64,000 nucleotides of DNA from contig NC_015663.1 of the NCBI RefSeq assembly GCF_000215745.1, forward strand, positions 4,340,001 through 4,404,000, given 5' to 3'. This stretch comes from Klebsiella aerogenes KCTC 2190 (GTDB taxonomy: Bacteria; Pseudomonadota; Gammaproteobacteria; Enterobacterales; Enterobacteriaceae). A program made the position numbers and the translations under genes. This document shows positions 30,740 through 41,000 of the stretch, piece by piece. The stretch's first letter is position 1. Each line of letters opens with the position of its first letter. The notes below the pieces were generated by a model. That model did not search any database. It was not told the DNA's origin and worked only from the letters and a program-made list of their open reading frames with translations.

Positions 30740-31270
30740 AACAATTCTCCGGAACGAGGATCGGCGGCATAAATTGGCCAATCGTGAATAGTCGAATTTA
30801 ACAATTTCCCTTTAGCCGTTTTCAGGGCGCACACGTCCCGCTGCGATGACAAATATTTTCACCACAACTGAAATAAGCCATTTTATTTGTATGGATATAT
30901 GTTAATTCACGGTTAATACCTTGTGTATTGCGTGAGCTAATGCTGGGCCCTGACGAGCAACAAAGTCAATACAACCATGAATCATTTTATTCACTTTTAG
31001 AGGATCATCAAGATAATGAAAAATATGAAAAAATTATTTCTATATTCACTTATCTGCATAAAATATGCATATCCATGCATGACATACAGGCACCTGGTCG
31101 TGCTTATTTATTCAAATGCAACCCCAAAAAACTAACAAAAATGTAAAATTCGGAATAGCCGTCAAATACTGGTTTATAAAATTGGTGATAACATTCATCA
31201 CACAGATTTTACTGCTGTACCTATTCCACGGTTTTACACGACACAAATAACATTGAGATACAGGACTCTT
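30740..31270. promoter_or_regulatory. astC-gdhA divergent intergenic region
   Basis: About 530 bp of AT-rich sequence without a convincing gene. It holds a perfect TGCATA-AAA-TATGCA palindrome at 31055-31069 and GTGAT-N7-ATCAC at 31185-31201. An open frame at 30928-31146 on the plus strand has no recognisable motif. The ast operon in relatives is controlled by sigma-54/NtrC and ArgR, but I did not find a correctly spaced GG-N10-GC element here. Confidence 0.4.
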
Positions 31271-32545
31271 ATGGAAAAGTTATCTTACGCATCTGAAAGT
31301 AGTACATCTCCATGGACCACTTACCTGCGCCAGATCGACCGCGTCGCGCCGTATCTGGGCGACCTCGCCTACTGGGTGGAAACTCTGCGTCACCCGAAAC
31401 GCGCGCTGATCGTTGATATTCCAGTGCAGATGGATGATGGCACCATCCGCCATTTCGAAGGCTATCGCGTACAGCACAATCTATCGCGTGGACCGGGTAA
31501 AGGTGGTGTTCGCTACCATCCGGATGTCGATCTTAACGAGGTAATGGCGCTTTCTGCCTGGATGACCATTAAGTGCGCCGCGGTCAATATTCCTTACGGC
31601 GGAGCCAAAGGCGGCATCCGCGTCGACCCGTTCTCACTGTCTGAAGGCGAGCTGGAACGTCTGACTCGTCGCTATACCAGCGAAATCGGCATTATCATTG
31701 GGCCACAGAAAGATATCCCGGCGCCGGACGTTGGCACCAACGGTAAAGTGATGGCGTGGATGATGGACACCTACTCCATGAACCACGGCACCACTATCAC
31801 CGGCGTGGTTACCGGTAAGCCGATTCATCTCGGCGGTTCGCTGGGCCGTGAAAAAGCCACCGGCCGCGGCGTCTTCGTCACCGGTCGTGAAGTGGCCCGT
31901 CGCAACGGGATCGAAATCGAAGGCGCGAAAGTCGCGCTGCAAGGTTTTGGTAACGTCGGCAGCGAAGCCGCTCGTCTGTTTGCAGACGTTGGCGCGCGTA
32001 TTGTCGTTATCCAGGACCACACCGCGACCCTGTTCAACGAAGGCGGCATCGACATGCAGGCGCTGACCGCATGGCAGGCCGAGAACAAGAAGATTGCCGG
32101 TTTCCCGGGCGCGCGTGAAATCGCCAAAGAAGATTTCTGGACCACCGAGATGGATATCCTGATCCCGGCGGCGCTGGAAGGCCAAATCACCCGTGAACGC
32201 GCGGAAAAAATCAGCTGTAAGCTGATCCTCGAAGGCGCCAACGGCCCGACCTATCCGGACGCCGACGACGTGCTGGCCGACCGTGGGGTGATCGTGGTTC
32301 CGGACGTTATCTGTAACGCCGGCGGCGTGACCGTAAGCTACTTCGAATGGGTGCAGGACATGGCGAGCTTCTTCTGGAGCGAAGAAGAGATCAACGCCAA
32401 GATGGACCGCATCATGACCGATGCTATTGTTCACGTCTGCGATAAAGCCGCCGAGAAAGCGTGTTCTCTGCGTACCGCGGCCTACATCGTCGCCTGTGAG
32501 CGTATCCTGCTGGCGCGTAAAGATCGCGGCATTTACCCGGGCTAA
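31271..32545 (+). CDS. Glu/Leu/Phe/Val-family glutamate dehydrogenase (catabolic, NAD-type)
   Basis: A 424-residue hexameric-type glutamate dehydrogenase. The catalytic Lys and glycine-rich segment are [13 protein letters not shown], the active Asp is in PAPDVGTNG and the Rossmann motif is LQGFGNVGS; an Asp at the end of the next strand (VVIQDHT) favours NAD over NADP. It is closer to RocG/GudB-type enzymes than to the anabolic GdhA of E. coli (447 residues). The start at 31271 has AGGA five bases upstream. Divergent placement from astCADBE suggests it deaminates the glutamate produced to 2-oxoglutarate. Confidence 0.88.
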   Translation: MEKLSYASESSTSPWTTYLRQIDRVAPYLGDLAYWVETLRHPKRALIVDIPVQMDDGTIRHFEGYRVQHNLSRGPGKGGVRYHPDVDLNEVMALSAWMTIKCAAVNIPYGGAKGGIRVDPFSLSEGELERLTRRYTSEIGIIIGPQKDIPAPDVGTNGKVMAWMMDTYSMNHGTTITGVVTGKPIHLGGSLGREKATGRGVFVTGREVARRNGIEIEGAKVALQGFGNVGSEAARLFADVGARIVVIQDHTATLFNEGGIDMQALTAWQAENKKIAGFPGAREIAKEDFWTTEMDILIPAALEGQITRERAEKISCKLILEGANGPTYPDADDVLADRGVIVVPDVICNAGGVTVSYFEWVQDMASFFWSEEEINAKMDRIMTDAIVHVCDKAAEKACSLRTAAYIVACERILLARKDRGIYPG

Positions 32546-32567
32546 TGTCCGGGTAATCCAAATCTTC

Positions 32568-32592
32568 AACCCGGGCTCGCCCGGGTTTTTAT
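32568..32592 (+). terminator. Terminator after the glutamate dehydrogenase
   Basis: AACCCGGGC-TC-GCCCGGGTT followed by TTTTTATTTTT. Confidence 0.9.
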
Positions 32593-32684
32593 TTTTCTCC
32601 ACGTGCCAGCCTGCCTTTCCCACAAAAAACGCACATTGCGTTAACCTATTTTTATCTTCGTGACTTGAAATCAGTAAATCGCCG

Positions 32685-32720
32685 CGCCTAAAATCATTAG
32701 AGCTCTAATGATTTTAGGCG
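32685..32720. promoter_or_regulatory. Perfect 36-bp palindrome (MarR operator candidate)
   Basis: The half CGCCTAAAATCATTAGAG (32685-32702) is followed immediately by its exact reverse complement (32703-32720). It ends 4 bp before the MarR start codon and covers its ribosome-binding region. Position and symmetry fit autorepression of the whole efflux operon; the RNA form would also be a strong hairpin. Confidence 0.75.
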
Positions 32721-32724
32721 GAAC

Positions 32725-33156
32725 ATGGATAACCGACAGCTTAACTTTTCCCATCTCTTATACTTAACCGCGCATCACTGGCGGCTGGCGGTTAACCGGC
32801 GGTTAAAAAATCTAGGCATGAGCCAGGCGTCATGGGTGGCGGTGTCAGCTATTGCCCGCAACGAGCAGCCCCTCTCGCAAAGCGAACTGGCGCAGGAACT
32901 GGGGGTCGAAAGCGCCACCATCGTCCCGCTCATTAACCGCCTGGTCGAACTTGAACTGGTGGAGCGCGTTAAGCCTGACAGCGATAAACGTAAGCGTCTG
33001 TTGGTTGCCACCGCAAAAGGGATGGCGCTCTTTCATCAGGTGAAAGCGGTCGCCGACGACCTGCGTGAGGAGATCCTCACCGCCATTACTCCGGAAGAGC
33101 GTGAGCAAACCCACCGGGTACTGGAAAAGCTGCTACACGAGGTGGAAAAGAAATAA
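32725..33156 (+). CDS. MarR-family transcriptional regulator
   Basis: A 143-residue MarR/SlyA-type winged-helix protein. The recognition region is SQSELAQELGVESATIVPLI (around residues 52-71) with the wing in KPDSDKRKRLLVAT. It is the first gene of a five-gene operon with an efflux pump; the stop overlaps the next start by one base (TAATG). By analogy with EmrR and SlyA it is probably a repressor released by a phenolic or aromatic ligand. Confidence 0.88.
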   Translation: MDNRQLNFSHLLYLTAHHWRLAVNRRLKNLGMSQASWVAVSAIARNEQPLSQSELAQELGVESATIVPLINRLVELELVERVKPDSDKRKRLLVATAKGMALFHQVKAVADDLREEILTAITPEEREQTHRVLEKLLHEVEKK

Positions 33157-34808
33157 TGCCTCGTCGCGAAGCTAATCCTTATGTGCCCCACGACTGGGCG
33201 CCGCATGAAAAACCGGCGATGCTCGGTTCGCCGTCGACGCCGATCCACAGTACGCCGAAACGCGTCGCTTATGGCATCGTCGGGCTGCTGGTGTGCCTGA
33301 CCGGCGCGCTGGGTAACGCCGTCGTTACCGCCAACCTGCAGCTGCTGCAGGGCACTTTTGCCGCCTGGTCGACGGAAATCGCATGGCTGCCGGCGGTCTA
33401 CGTTATGACTAACGTTTCCATCAACCTGCTGCTGGTGAAATTTCGCCAACAGTTCGGCCTGCGCGCCTTTACCGAAGGCTTCCTGGTACTGTATGTACTG
33501 GTCACTTTCTTCCACCTGTTCGTCAACGACCTCAGCTCGGCAATGATGGTGCGCGCGGCGCACGGCATGGTGGCAGCGGCGTTGAGTTCACTGGGAATTT
33601 ACTATCAGGTGCAGGCCTGGCCGGCGCGCCACCGCCTGAAGGCGTTGACCATCGGTATCACCGGATCGTCGCTGGCGATCCCCCTGGCGCGTCTGTTCTC
33701 GACCGAACTGCTGCAGATTGACGAATGGCGCGGGCTCTACTTCTTTGAGCTCGGCCTGGCGCTGGTGTCGCTCGCCTGCGTCATCGCGCTGAAACTGCCG
33801 CCCAGCGACCGCAAAAAGGTGTTTGAGAAGAAGGACTTTATTACCTTCTTCCTACTGGCTCCCGGTATGGCTTTAGTCTGCGCGGTCCTGTCGCTGGGCC
33901 GTCTGGACTGGTGGTTTGAGGCGCCGTGGCTTGGCTGGTCGCTGGCGGGAGCGGTGGTGCTGATCGTTTCGGCTATCGCCTTCGAGCATAATCGCACTAA
34001 CCCGCTGCTTAACACCAAATGGCTTTCCAGCGGCAGTATCCTTCGTCTGGGACTGATTATGTTGCTGATTCGCATCGTACTGGCGGAACAGAATACCGGG
34101 GTCATCGGTTGGCTGCAGTACGTCGGCTTGCAAAACGAGCAGATGACCAACCTGGCATGGTCGATTTTCGCCGGTATCGTCTGCGGTATCGTCGCCAGTT
34201 GCCTGACGCTTAACCCGCAGCGCCTCTACTGGCCCACCGCGACCGCGCTGGCGTTGATTATGATTGCGTCATTGCTTGATAGCCAGTCCACTGCCCTGAC
34301 CCGTCCGGAACAGTTGATGTTCAGCCAGTTTTTACTAGGCTTCGGCAGCGCCTTCTTCCTCGCGCCGGCCATGCTGGCGGGAATTGGCGGGGTGATTGCC
34401 GACCAGCGGAATCTGGTCAGCTTCTCGGTTCTGTTTGGCATGAGCCAAAATATCGGCGGCCTGCTCGGCTCAGCTATCCTCGGTACTTTTCAGACCTGGC
34501 GCGAAAAATTTCATTCCAGCCAGTTGGCCGATCAGATAACCACGCTAAACCCGCTGATCGTCGAGCGACTGCAGCAGTATAGCCAGATGTACCAAAGCCA
34601 GATTGGCGACAGCACGCTATTGAACGTGCAGGCTACCACGCTGCTGCAAAACGCCTCGACGCTACAGGCCAATATTCTCGCCTACAATGACACTTATCTC
34701 CTGACGGCGGCGATCTCTGCCGCAACGCTGGTGTGGATTTTCTGGCGCTTAATCAGATTGCGAATCACCGCCCGTATCGCGTTAAAACGCGCAACCGGCA
34801 ACAAATAA
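33156..34808 (+). CDS. MFS efflux permease, DHA2-like (EmrB-related)
   Basis: A 550-residue fourteen-helix-type MFS protein, longer than common twelve-helix members, with a soluble N-terminal stretch of about 35 residues and a large periplasmic loop near residues 450-510 that is rich in Gln and Leu. The organisation regulator, MFS pump, HlyD adaptor, outer-membrane factor defines a tripartite exporter. Its closest look-alikes are the EmrB-type or FusA/B, aromatic-acid exporters. It starts on the last base of the marR stop codon. Confidence 0.83.
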   Translation: MPRREANPYVPHDWAPHEKPAMLGSPSTPIHSTPKRVAYGIVGLLVCLTGALGNAVVTANLQLLQGTFAAWSTEIAWLPAVYVMTNVSINLLLVKFRQQFGLRAFTEGFLVLYVLVTFFHLFVNDLSSAMMVRAAHGMVAAALSSLGIYYQVQAWPARHRLKALTIGITGSSLAIPLARLFSTELLQIDEWRGLYFFELGLALVSLACVIALKLPPSDRKKVFEKKDFITFFLLAPGMALVCAVLSLGRLDWWFEAPWLGWSLAGAVVLIVSAIAFEHNRTNPLLNTKWLSSGSILRLGLIMLLIRIVLAEQNTGVIGWLQYVGLQNEQMTNLAWSIFAGIVCGIVASCLTLNPQRLYWPTATALALIMIASLLDSQSTALTRPEQLMFSQFLLGFGSAFFLAPAMLAGIGGVIADQRNLVSFSVLFGMSQNIGGLLGSAILGTFQTWREKFHSSQLADQITTLNPLIVERLQQYSQMYQSQIGDSTLLNVQATTLLQNASTLQANILAYNDTYLLTAAISAATLVWIFWRLIRLRITARIALKRATGNK

Positions 34809-34835
34809 TAAGATAATTTTTACTCTGGAGTGGTT

Positions 34836-35921
34836 ATGAGTCAGCAGGACGCGGCCAGGCAACAGGCCAATACCCGAAACAACATCCGCGTGGTGTCTAT
34901 TTTTACCGCCGCGGCGATCGGCATCGTCGGCGTATTGGTTATTCTTTACGCCTGGCAGTTGCCCCCTTTCACCCGGCATAGTCAGTTTACCGATAACGCT
35001 TACGTGCGTGGTCAGACGACGTTTATCAGCCCGCAGGTTAACGGGTATATCACCGCGGTGAACGTCAAAGATTTCGATACCGTTCAGCCGGGACAGGTGC
35101 TGTTCCAGATTGACGATCGCATCTATAAACAGCGGGTGCACCAGGCGCAGGCAACGTTGGCGATGAAACAGGCGGCGCTGAAAAACAACCAGCAGCAGCG
35201 GAAAAGCGCCGAAGCGACGATCGTCAAAAACGAGGCCGCCTTGCAAAACGCCCGCGCGCAGAATCAGAAAACCCAAGCCGATTTAAAACGCGTACAGGAA
35301 CTCACCGCGGACGGTTCGTTATCCATTCGCGAACGCGACTCTGCGCGGGCCAGCGCGGCTCAAGGCGCAGCCGATATCGAACAGGCGAAAGCCACACTGG
35401 AGATGTCGCGCCAGGATCTGCAGTCCACTATCGTCAATCGCGATTCGCTGGAGGCCGATGTGGCCAGCGCCAAAGCGGCGCTGGAGCTTGCCGAAATCGA
35501 CCTGCAGAATACGCGGATTATCGCCCCGACGGCCGGGCAACTGGGGCAGATCTCCGTACGCCTCGGCGCCTATGTCAGCGCCGGTACGCATTTGACCTCG
35601 CTGGTACCGCCTCAGCACTGGGTTATCGCCAACCTGAAAGAGACACAGCTCGCCGAGGTGCGCGTCGGCCAGCCGGTCACCTTCTCGGTCGATGCGTTGA
35701 ACAGCGAAACCTTCCACGGCAAAGTACAAAGTATTTCGCCAGCAACCGGCGTCGAATTCAGCGCGATCTCGCCGGATAACGCGACCGGCAACTTTGTCAA
35801 AATCGCCCAACGGATCCCTGTCCGTATCGCGGTCGATGAGGGGCAGAAAAACAGCTATCGTCTGCGTCCGGGGATGTCGGTGCAGGTGACGATTGATACC
35901 CGCGCGGAGAATAAACAATGA
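34836..35921 (+). CDS. HlyD-family membrane fusion protein (EmrA-like)
   Basis: A 361-residue periplasmic adaptor: one N-terminal membrane segment (about residues 20-42), a lipoyl half-motif beginning TDNAYVRGQTTFISPQVNGY, a long coiled-coil hairpin (about 95-200) rich in Ala, Gln and Lys, then the second half-motif near IIAPTAGQLGQIS. The ATG at 34836 is preferred over a GTG two codons earlier because GGAG lies five bases upstream. The stop overlaps the next gene by 4 bp. Confidence 0.9.
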   Translation: MSQQDAARQQANTRNNIRVVSIFTAAAIGIVGVLVILYAWQLPPFTRHSQFTDNAYVRGQTTFISPQVNGYITAVNVKDFDTVQPGQVLFQIDDRIYKQRVHQAQATLAMKQAALKNNQQQRKSAEATIVKNEAALQNARAQNQKTQADLKRVQELTADGSLSIRERDSARASAAQGAADIEQAKATLEMSRQDLQSTIVNRDSLEADVASAKAALELAEIDLQNTRIIAPTAGQLGQISVRLGAYVSAGTHLTSLVPPQHWVIANLKETQLAEVRVGQPVTFSVDALNSETFHGKVQSISPATGVEFSAISPDNATGNFVKIAQRIPVRIAVDEGQKNSYRLRPGMSVQVTIDTRAENKQ

Positions 35922-37297
35922 TCCGCCCGTTAACCCTTGCCGTGGCGCTGGCGCTGGTCGGTTGTCAGTCTGCCGATGTACCACGTGCGGAGCCCACGCT
36001 GGCGATCCCGGCCGCCTGGCGTGCCGATGTGGGTCCTTCCAGCCCGGTGGAAGGCGTGTGGTGGCGCAATTTTCACGATAGCGCGCTTAATCAGTATGTC
36101 GATCGGGCGTTGCGCTACAACAGCGACGTCCTGATCGCCCGCGAGCGGGTTAACGAGTATCAGGCGCGCGCGTACGCTGCTGATAGCAGCTTATTCCCCT
36201 CGCTTGATGCCAGCCTGACCGGTACCCGCGCTCGCGCACAGTCCGCCGCGACCGGTCTGCCCATCCACAGCACGCTGTACAAAGGGGGCCTGACCGCCAG
36301 CTATGACGTCGATATTTGGGGGGCCAACCGCAGCGCCGCCAGCGCCGCCGAAGCCAGCCTTGAAGCGCAGAAAGCCGCTGCCGCTGCCGCTAATCTGACC
36401 GTGGCGACATCGGTCGCCGTCGGCTACGTCACCTTGTTGTCATTAGACGAGCAGTTGCGGGTCACCCGCCAAACGCTGAAATCGCGAGAAGATGCGTGGA
36501 ATCTGGCTAAACGGCAGTATGAAACCGGCTATACCTCGCGCCTGGAACTCATGCAGGCGGATTCCGAACTGCGCTCGACGCGGGCGCAGATCCCGCCATT
36601 GCAGCATCAAATCGCGCAACAAGAGAACGCCCTGAGCGTTCTCTTGGGCGACAATCCCGGTGCGGTAAAACGTAACGAGTTCGCACAACTTAGCCCGCTA
36701 CGCCTGCCCTCACAGCTACCCTCGACGCTAATGAGCCGCCGTCCGGACATTGTGCAAGCTCAACGCCAACTGGTGGCCGCTGATGCCACCCTTGCGTCGT
36801 CGCAGGCGCAGTTGCTGCCTTCCATCAACCTGACCGCCACCGGCAGCCTGCAGGACAGAACGCTGCCGGATCTGCTCGACAACCCGCTGCGGTTATGGAG
36901 CCTTGGCGGCAGTATTCTGGCGCCGTTACTCAACCGCCAGGCGCTAAATGCGCAGGTTGATGTCTCGATGGCCCAGCGCAATCAGGCGTTATACGGATAT
37001 GAGAAAACCGTACGCGGCGCGTTCAAAGAGGTGAACGATAGCCTGGATGCCATCAGCCGCTACGGCGAACAGTTAAGCGAGCTCCAGGAGCAGGAATCGG
37101 TCGCCGCAGAAACGTTGCGTATCGCGCAGAACCGCTATCGTAACGGCTATTCTTCTTATCTGGACGTGTTGGATGCGCAAAGAACGTTGTTCTCCACTCA
37201 ATTAAGCGTGGTGCAGGTGAAAAATAATCTTCTGCTGGCGCAGATTGATTTGTACCGGGCGCTGGGAGGCGGCTGGTCTGACTCATCAGGGAGCTAA
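35918..37297 (+). CDS. Outer-membrane efflux lipoprotein (NodT/TolC family)
   Basis: A 459-residue RND/MFS outer-membrane factor with a lipoprotein signal (lipobox LVGC, Cys16) followed by two repeats of the TolC-like alpha-barrel (the DSALNQYVDRALRYNSDVLI segment and a second AxxxSQAQLLPSINLT repeat). It completes the tripartite pump with its two upstream neighbours, so this operon does not need to borrow TolC. It begins within the adaptor stop (ATGA). Confidence 0.9.
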   Translation: MIRPLTLAVALALVGCQSADVPRAEPTLAIPAAWRADVGPSSPVEGVWWRNFHDSALNQYVDRALRYNSDVLIARERVNEYQARAYAADSSLFPSLDASLTGTRARAQSAATGLPIHSTLYKGGLTASYDVDIWGANRSAASAAEASLEAQKAAAAAANLTVATSVAVGYVTLLSLDEQLRVTRQTLKSREDAWNLAKRQYETGYTSRLELMQADSELRSTRAQIPPLQHQIAQQENALSVLLGDNPGAVKRNEFAQLSPLRLPSQLPSTLMSRRPDIVQAQRQLVAADATLASSQAQLLPSINLTATGSLQDRTLPDLLDNPLRLWSLGGSILAPLLNRQALNAQVDVSMAQRNQALYGYEKTVRGAFKEVNDSLDAISRYGEQLSELQEQESVAAETLRIAQNRYRNGYSSYLDVLDAQRTLFSTQLSVVQVKNNLLLAQIDLYRALGGGWSDSSGS

Positions 37298-37972
37298 ATG
37301 GGGAAGCGTCATATGCAACAACAGTGGTCGGCAGTAGACAATTATTTGATTGAGGCCTTAATCCCCGGCGATCCTATGCTCGATCGGGTACTGGAAAACA
37401 ACCATCGAGCCGGGCTGCCGGCACACGATGTCGCCGCCAATCAGGGGCAGTTTCTCGCCCTGCTGGTAAGGCTTACCCAGGCTAAGCGGATACTGGAGAT
37501 CGGTACTCTCGGCGGCTATAGCACCATCTGGATGGCGCGCGAGCTTCCTGCCGACGGCCAACTACTCACGCTGGAGGCCGACGCGCATCATGCCCTGGTG
37601 GCGCGGGAGAATCTGCAGCTGGCGGGCGTTGACCAGCGGGTCACGCTGCGGGAGGGGCCGGCGCTACAGTCTCTGGAGGCGCTTGGCGAATGTCCCGCTT
37701 TCGACCTGATCTTCATCGATGCCGATAAGCCGAATAATCCCCATTATCTGCGCTGGGCGCTACGTTATTCCCGCCCAGGAACCTTAATTATTGGCGATAA
37801 CGTGGTACGCGACGGTGAAGTGGTCAACCCACAGAGCGCCGACGAGCGCGTTCAGGGCGTGCGTCAATTCATTGAGATGATGGGCGCCGAGCCACGGTTG
37901 ACGGCAACGGCGCTGCAGACCGTGGGCACTAAAGGCTGGGACGGCTTTACTCTGGCGTGGGTAAACGCTTAA
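37298..37972 (+). CDS. SAM-dependent O-methyltransferase (family 3, catechol O-methyltransferase-like)
   Basis: A 224-residue class I methyltransferase. SAM-binding motif I is ILEIGTLGGYSTIWMAR and the metal-binding segment is DLIFIDADKPNNPHYL with a following IIGDNVVRDGEV, the pattern of Mg-dependent catechol or caffeoyl-CoA O-methyltransferases. It starts immediately after the stop of the pump's outer-membrane component (TAAATG), so it belongs to the operon. This suggests that a catechol-like compound is methylated as well as exported. A later ATG at 37313 is also possible. Confidence 0.85.
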   Translation: MGKRHMQQQWSAVDNYLIEALIPGDPMLDRVLENNHRAGLPAHDVAANQGQFLALLVRLTQAKRILEIGTLGGYSTIWMARELPADGQLLTLEADAHHALVARENLQLAGVDQRVTLREGPALQSLEALGECPAFDLIFIDADKPNNPHYLRWALRYSRPGTLIIGDNVVRDGEVVNPQSADERVQGVRQFIEMMGAEPRLTATALQTVGTKGWDGFTLAWVNA

Positions 37973-37980
37973 GCGAGTAG

Positions 37981-38007
37981 CCCCGGTAAGCGCAGCGCCA
38001 CCGGGGA
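37981..38007. repeat. REP-like palindrome
   Basis: CCCCGGT-AAGCGCAGCGCC-ACCGGGG between the methyltransferase and the convergent hrpA has the core of enterobacterial REP elements and can serve as a 3' mRNA stabiliser for both genes. Confidence 0.75.
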
Positions 38008-38019
38008 CAACCAGCCAGG

Positions 38020-41000
38020 CTACGGCGTAATTTGCTCCATCGCCTGCAACACGCGTTTGTCCGAGATCGGATACGGGGTACCCAACTGCTGAGCAAAGAA
38101 GCTGACGCGCAGCTCTTCGATCATCCAGCGGATCTCCTGTACGTCGTCGTCATCGCGGCGATTCGGCGGCAGCTTATTCAACCACTGCTGCCACGCCTGT
38201 TGCACGCTCTCGACTTTTAGCATCTGCGCGCGGTCACGATGCGGGTCGATTGCCAGTTTCTCAAGACGCTTTTCAATTGCCTGCAGATAACGCAGCGTAT
38301 CGCCGAGGCGGCGGAAACCGTTGCCGGTAACAAAGCCGCGATAAACCAGACCCGCCATCTGCGCTTTAATATCCGACAGCCCCAGGGCCATCGTCATATC
38401 TACCCGCCCTTTCAGACGCTTATTGATGTTAAATACCGCCGTCAGGATCTGCTCGACCTGCTTCGCGATATCGACCACCGTGTCGTTCAGTTCGGCGCGC
38501 ACTTTATCGTGCAGTTTACTAAAGCCCTCTTCGGTCCACACCGGGCCGCCGGCTTCATCGATAAGCTTGTCAACACCACAGGAGATGCAGTCGTCAATCA
38601 AATCCAGCACCTTGCCATAAGGGTTGAAATAGAGTCCCAATTTGGCTTTGTTGGGCAGTTTCTCGTGCAGATACTTAATCGGCGACGGAATATTGAGCAA
38701 CAGTAAACGGCGCAGACCACGCCACATCGCCTGCTGCTGTTCCTGTGGATTATCAAACAGTTTGATGGCAACGCTGTCACGCTCGTCCACCAGCGCCGGC
38801 CAGGCTTTCACCTTATAATTACCGCGCTTCTGTTCGTAACTCTCCGCCAGGGTGCCGAAACTCCAGATATGCAGCCCGCTCTGTTCAATACCATCGTCGG
38901 CCACCGCCGATAACGTCTCCTGAACTTTACCTTTGAGCGCGTCTTTTAAGACCTGCAGAGAGCGTCCTTCCTGCAGTTTCTTATTTTTGTCATCCACCAC
39001 CCGGAAAGTGATTTTCAGGTGATCGGGCACCTGATCCCACTGCCAGGATTCGCGGTCGATGGTCACGCCGGTCATTTTACGCAGCTCACGCTCCAGCGAA
39101 TCCAGTAGCGGCAACGCCAGCGGCGACGCGCGGCCTAAAAATGCCTCGGCGTAATTAGGCGCCGGGACGAAATTACGCCGAACGGGTTTCGGCAACGATT
39201 TGATTAATGCGATGACCAGCTCGCGACGCAGGCCAGGGATCTGCCATTCAAACCCGGCTTCCTCTACCTGGTTGAGCAGCGGCAGCGGAATATGAACCGT
39301 TACGCCATCAGCATCCGCACCAGGTTCAAACTGATAGCTAAGACGCAGTTTAAGATTGCCCTGATGCCAGAAATTCGGGTAGTCCAGTTTACTGACCTGC
39401 TCCGCCCCCTCTTTAATCAGCATGCTCTTTTCAAAATTGAGCAAGTCTGGCGTTTCACGGCTGGCCTGCTTCCACCACTTATCAAAGTGGCGAGCGGAGA
39501 TAACATCGTGGCTAATGCGCTGGTCGTAAAACTCGAACATCGTCTCGTCATCCACCAGGATGTCGCGACGGCGCGACTTATGCTCCAGCTCTTCGATTTC
39601 AGCGCGCAGCTTCAGGTTATCGCGGAAGAAAGCATGCCGCGTCTGCCAGTCGCCCTCTACCAGCGCGTGGCGGATGAACAGCTCACGACACAGCGCCGGG
39701 TCAATCTGGCTATAGTTGACCTTACGCGCGGCGACGATTGGCAGACCGTAGACGGTGACCTTTTCTGTCGCCATTACCGCGCCCTGCGACCGCTCCCAGT
39801 GCGGTTCACTGTATGAACGTTTAATCAGATGCTGGGCCACCGGCTCGACCCACTCCGGCTCAATGCGGGCGGCAATGCGCCCCCACAGGCGGCTGGTCTC
39901 CACCAGTTCCGCAACCATCGTCCACTTCGGCGGCTTCTTGAATAGACCAGAGCCGGGGAAGATAGAGAACCGCGCATTACGGGCGCCGGTATACTCCTGT
40001 TTATCGGAGTCCTTCATCCCGATATGCGACAACAAACCGGTCAGCAGCGCGGTATGAATTTCACGGTACTCCGCTGGCTCGCTGTTGATCGGCAGGCCGA
40101 GTTCTTTCACTACCTGGCGCAGTTGGGTGTAAATATCCTGCCATTCACGCACGCGTAAATAGTTGAGGAAATCCACCCGGCACTGGCGGCGGAACTGATT
40201 CGAAGAGAGCGCCTTTTGTTGTTCGCCGAGATAGTTCCACAAATTGACAAACGCAAGGAAATCAGACTCTTTATCGTGGAAGCGACGATGCTTTTCATCG
40301 GATGCCTGCTGCTTGTCCATGGGGCGCTCGCGCGGATCCTGAATCGACAGCGCGGAAGTGATGATCATCGCTTCACGCACGCAGCCATGTTTCTGCGCTT
40401 CCAGCACCATCCGTGCCAGACGCGGATCCACCGGTAGCTGGCTGAGCTGGCGGCCCAGCGGGGTCAGCTTATAGGCCGTTGCCTGCTCATCGGTGGTGAT
40501 GGCGCCAAGCTCTTCCAGCAGACGAACGCCATCCTGGATGTTGCGCTTATCCGGCGCTTCGACAAACGGAAACGCGGCGATATCGCCCAGCCCCAGAGCG
40601 GTCATTTGCAGAATGACCGAGGCCAGATTGGTACGCAGAATTTCCGGGTCGGTAAATTCCGGCCGCGACAGGAAATCATCTTCCGAGTAAAGACGAATAC
40701 AGATGCCTTCAGACACACGTCCGCAACGGCCTTTACGCTGATTAGCGGAGGCCTGTGATACTGGCTCGATAGGCAGGCGCTGCACTTTTGTACGGTAGCT
40801 GTAGCGACTGATGCGAGCGGTACCCGGATCGATAACGTATTTGATGCCCGGAACCGTCAACGAGGTTTCGGCAACGTTGGTTGCCAGGACAATACGCCGC
40901 CCGCTATGGGACTGGAAGACCCGGTTTTGCTCACTATTGGATAAACGAGCATACAGCGGCAGCACTTCGGTGTGACGCAGATTGAGCTTATTCAACGCCT

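Noticed and set aside
30770..30790. TGGCCAATTTATGCC on the minus strand as a sigma-54 promoter for astC
   Set aside because: The GG and GC elements are separated by 9 bp instead of the required 10, so I do not call it although sigma-54 control would be expected.
30928..31146. 72-codon open frame between astC and the glutamate dehydrogenase gene
   Set aside because: GTG/ATG-started frame in AT-rich non-coding DNA without a good ribosome-binding site, motif or hydrophobic pattern.
31634..32623. 329-codon frame antisense to the glutamate dehydrogenase gene
   Set aside because: Shadow of a highly conserved gene; composition and position do not support it.
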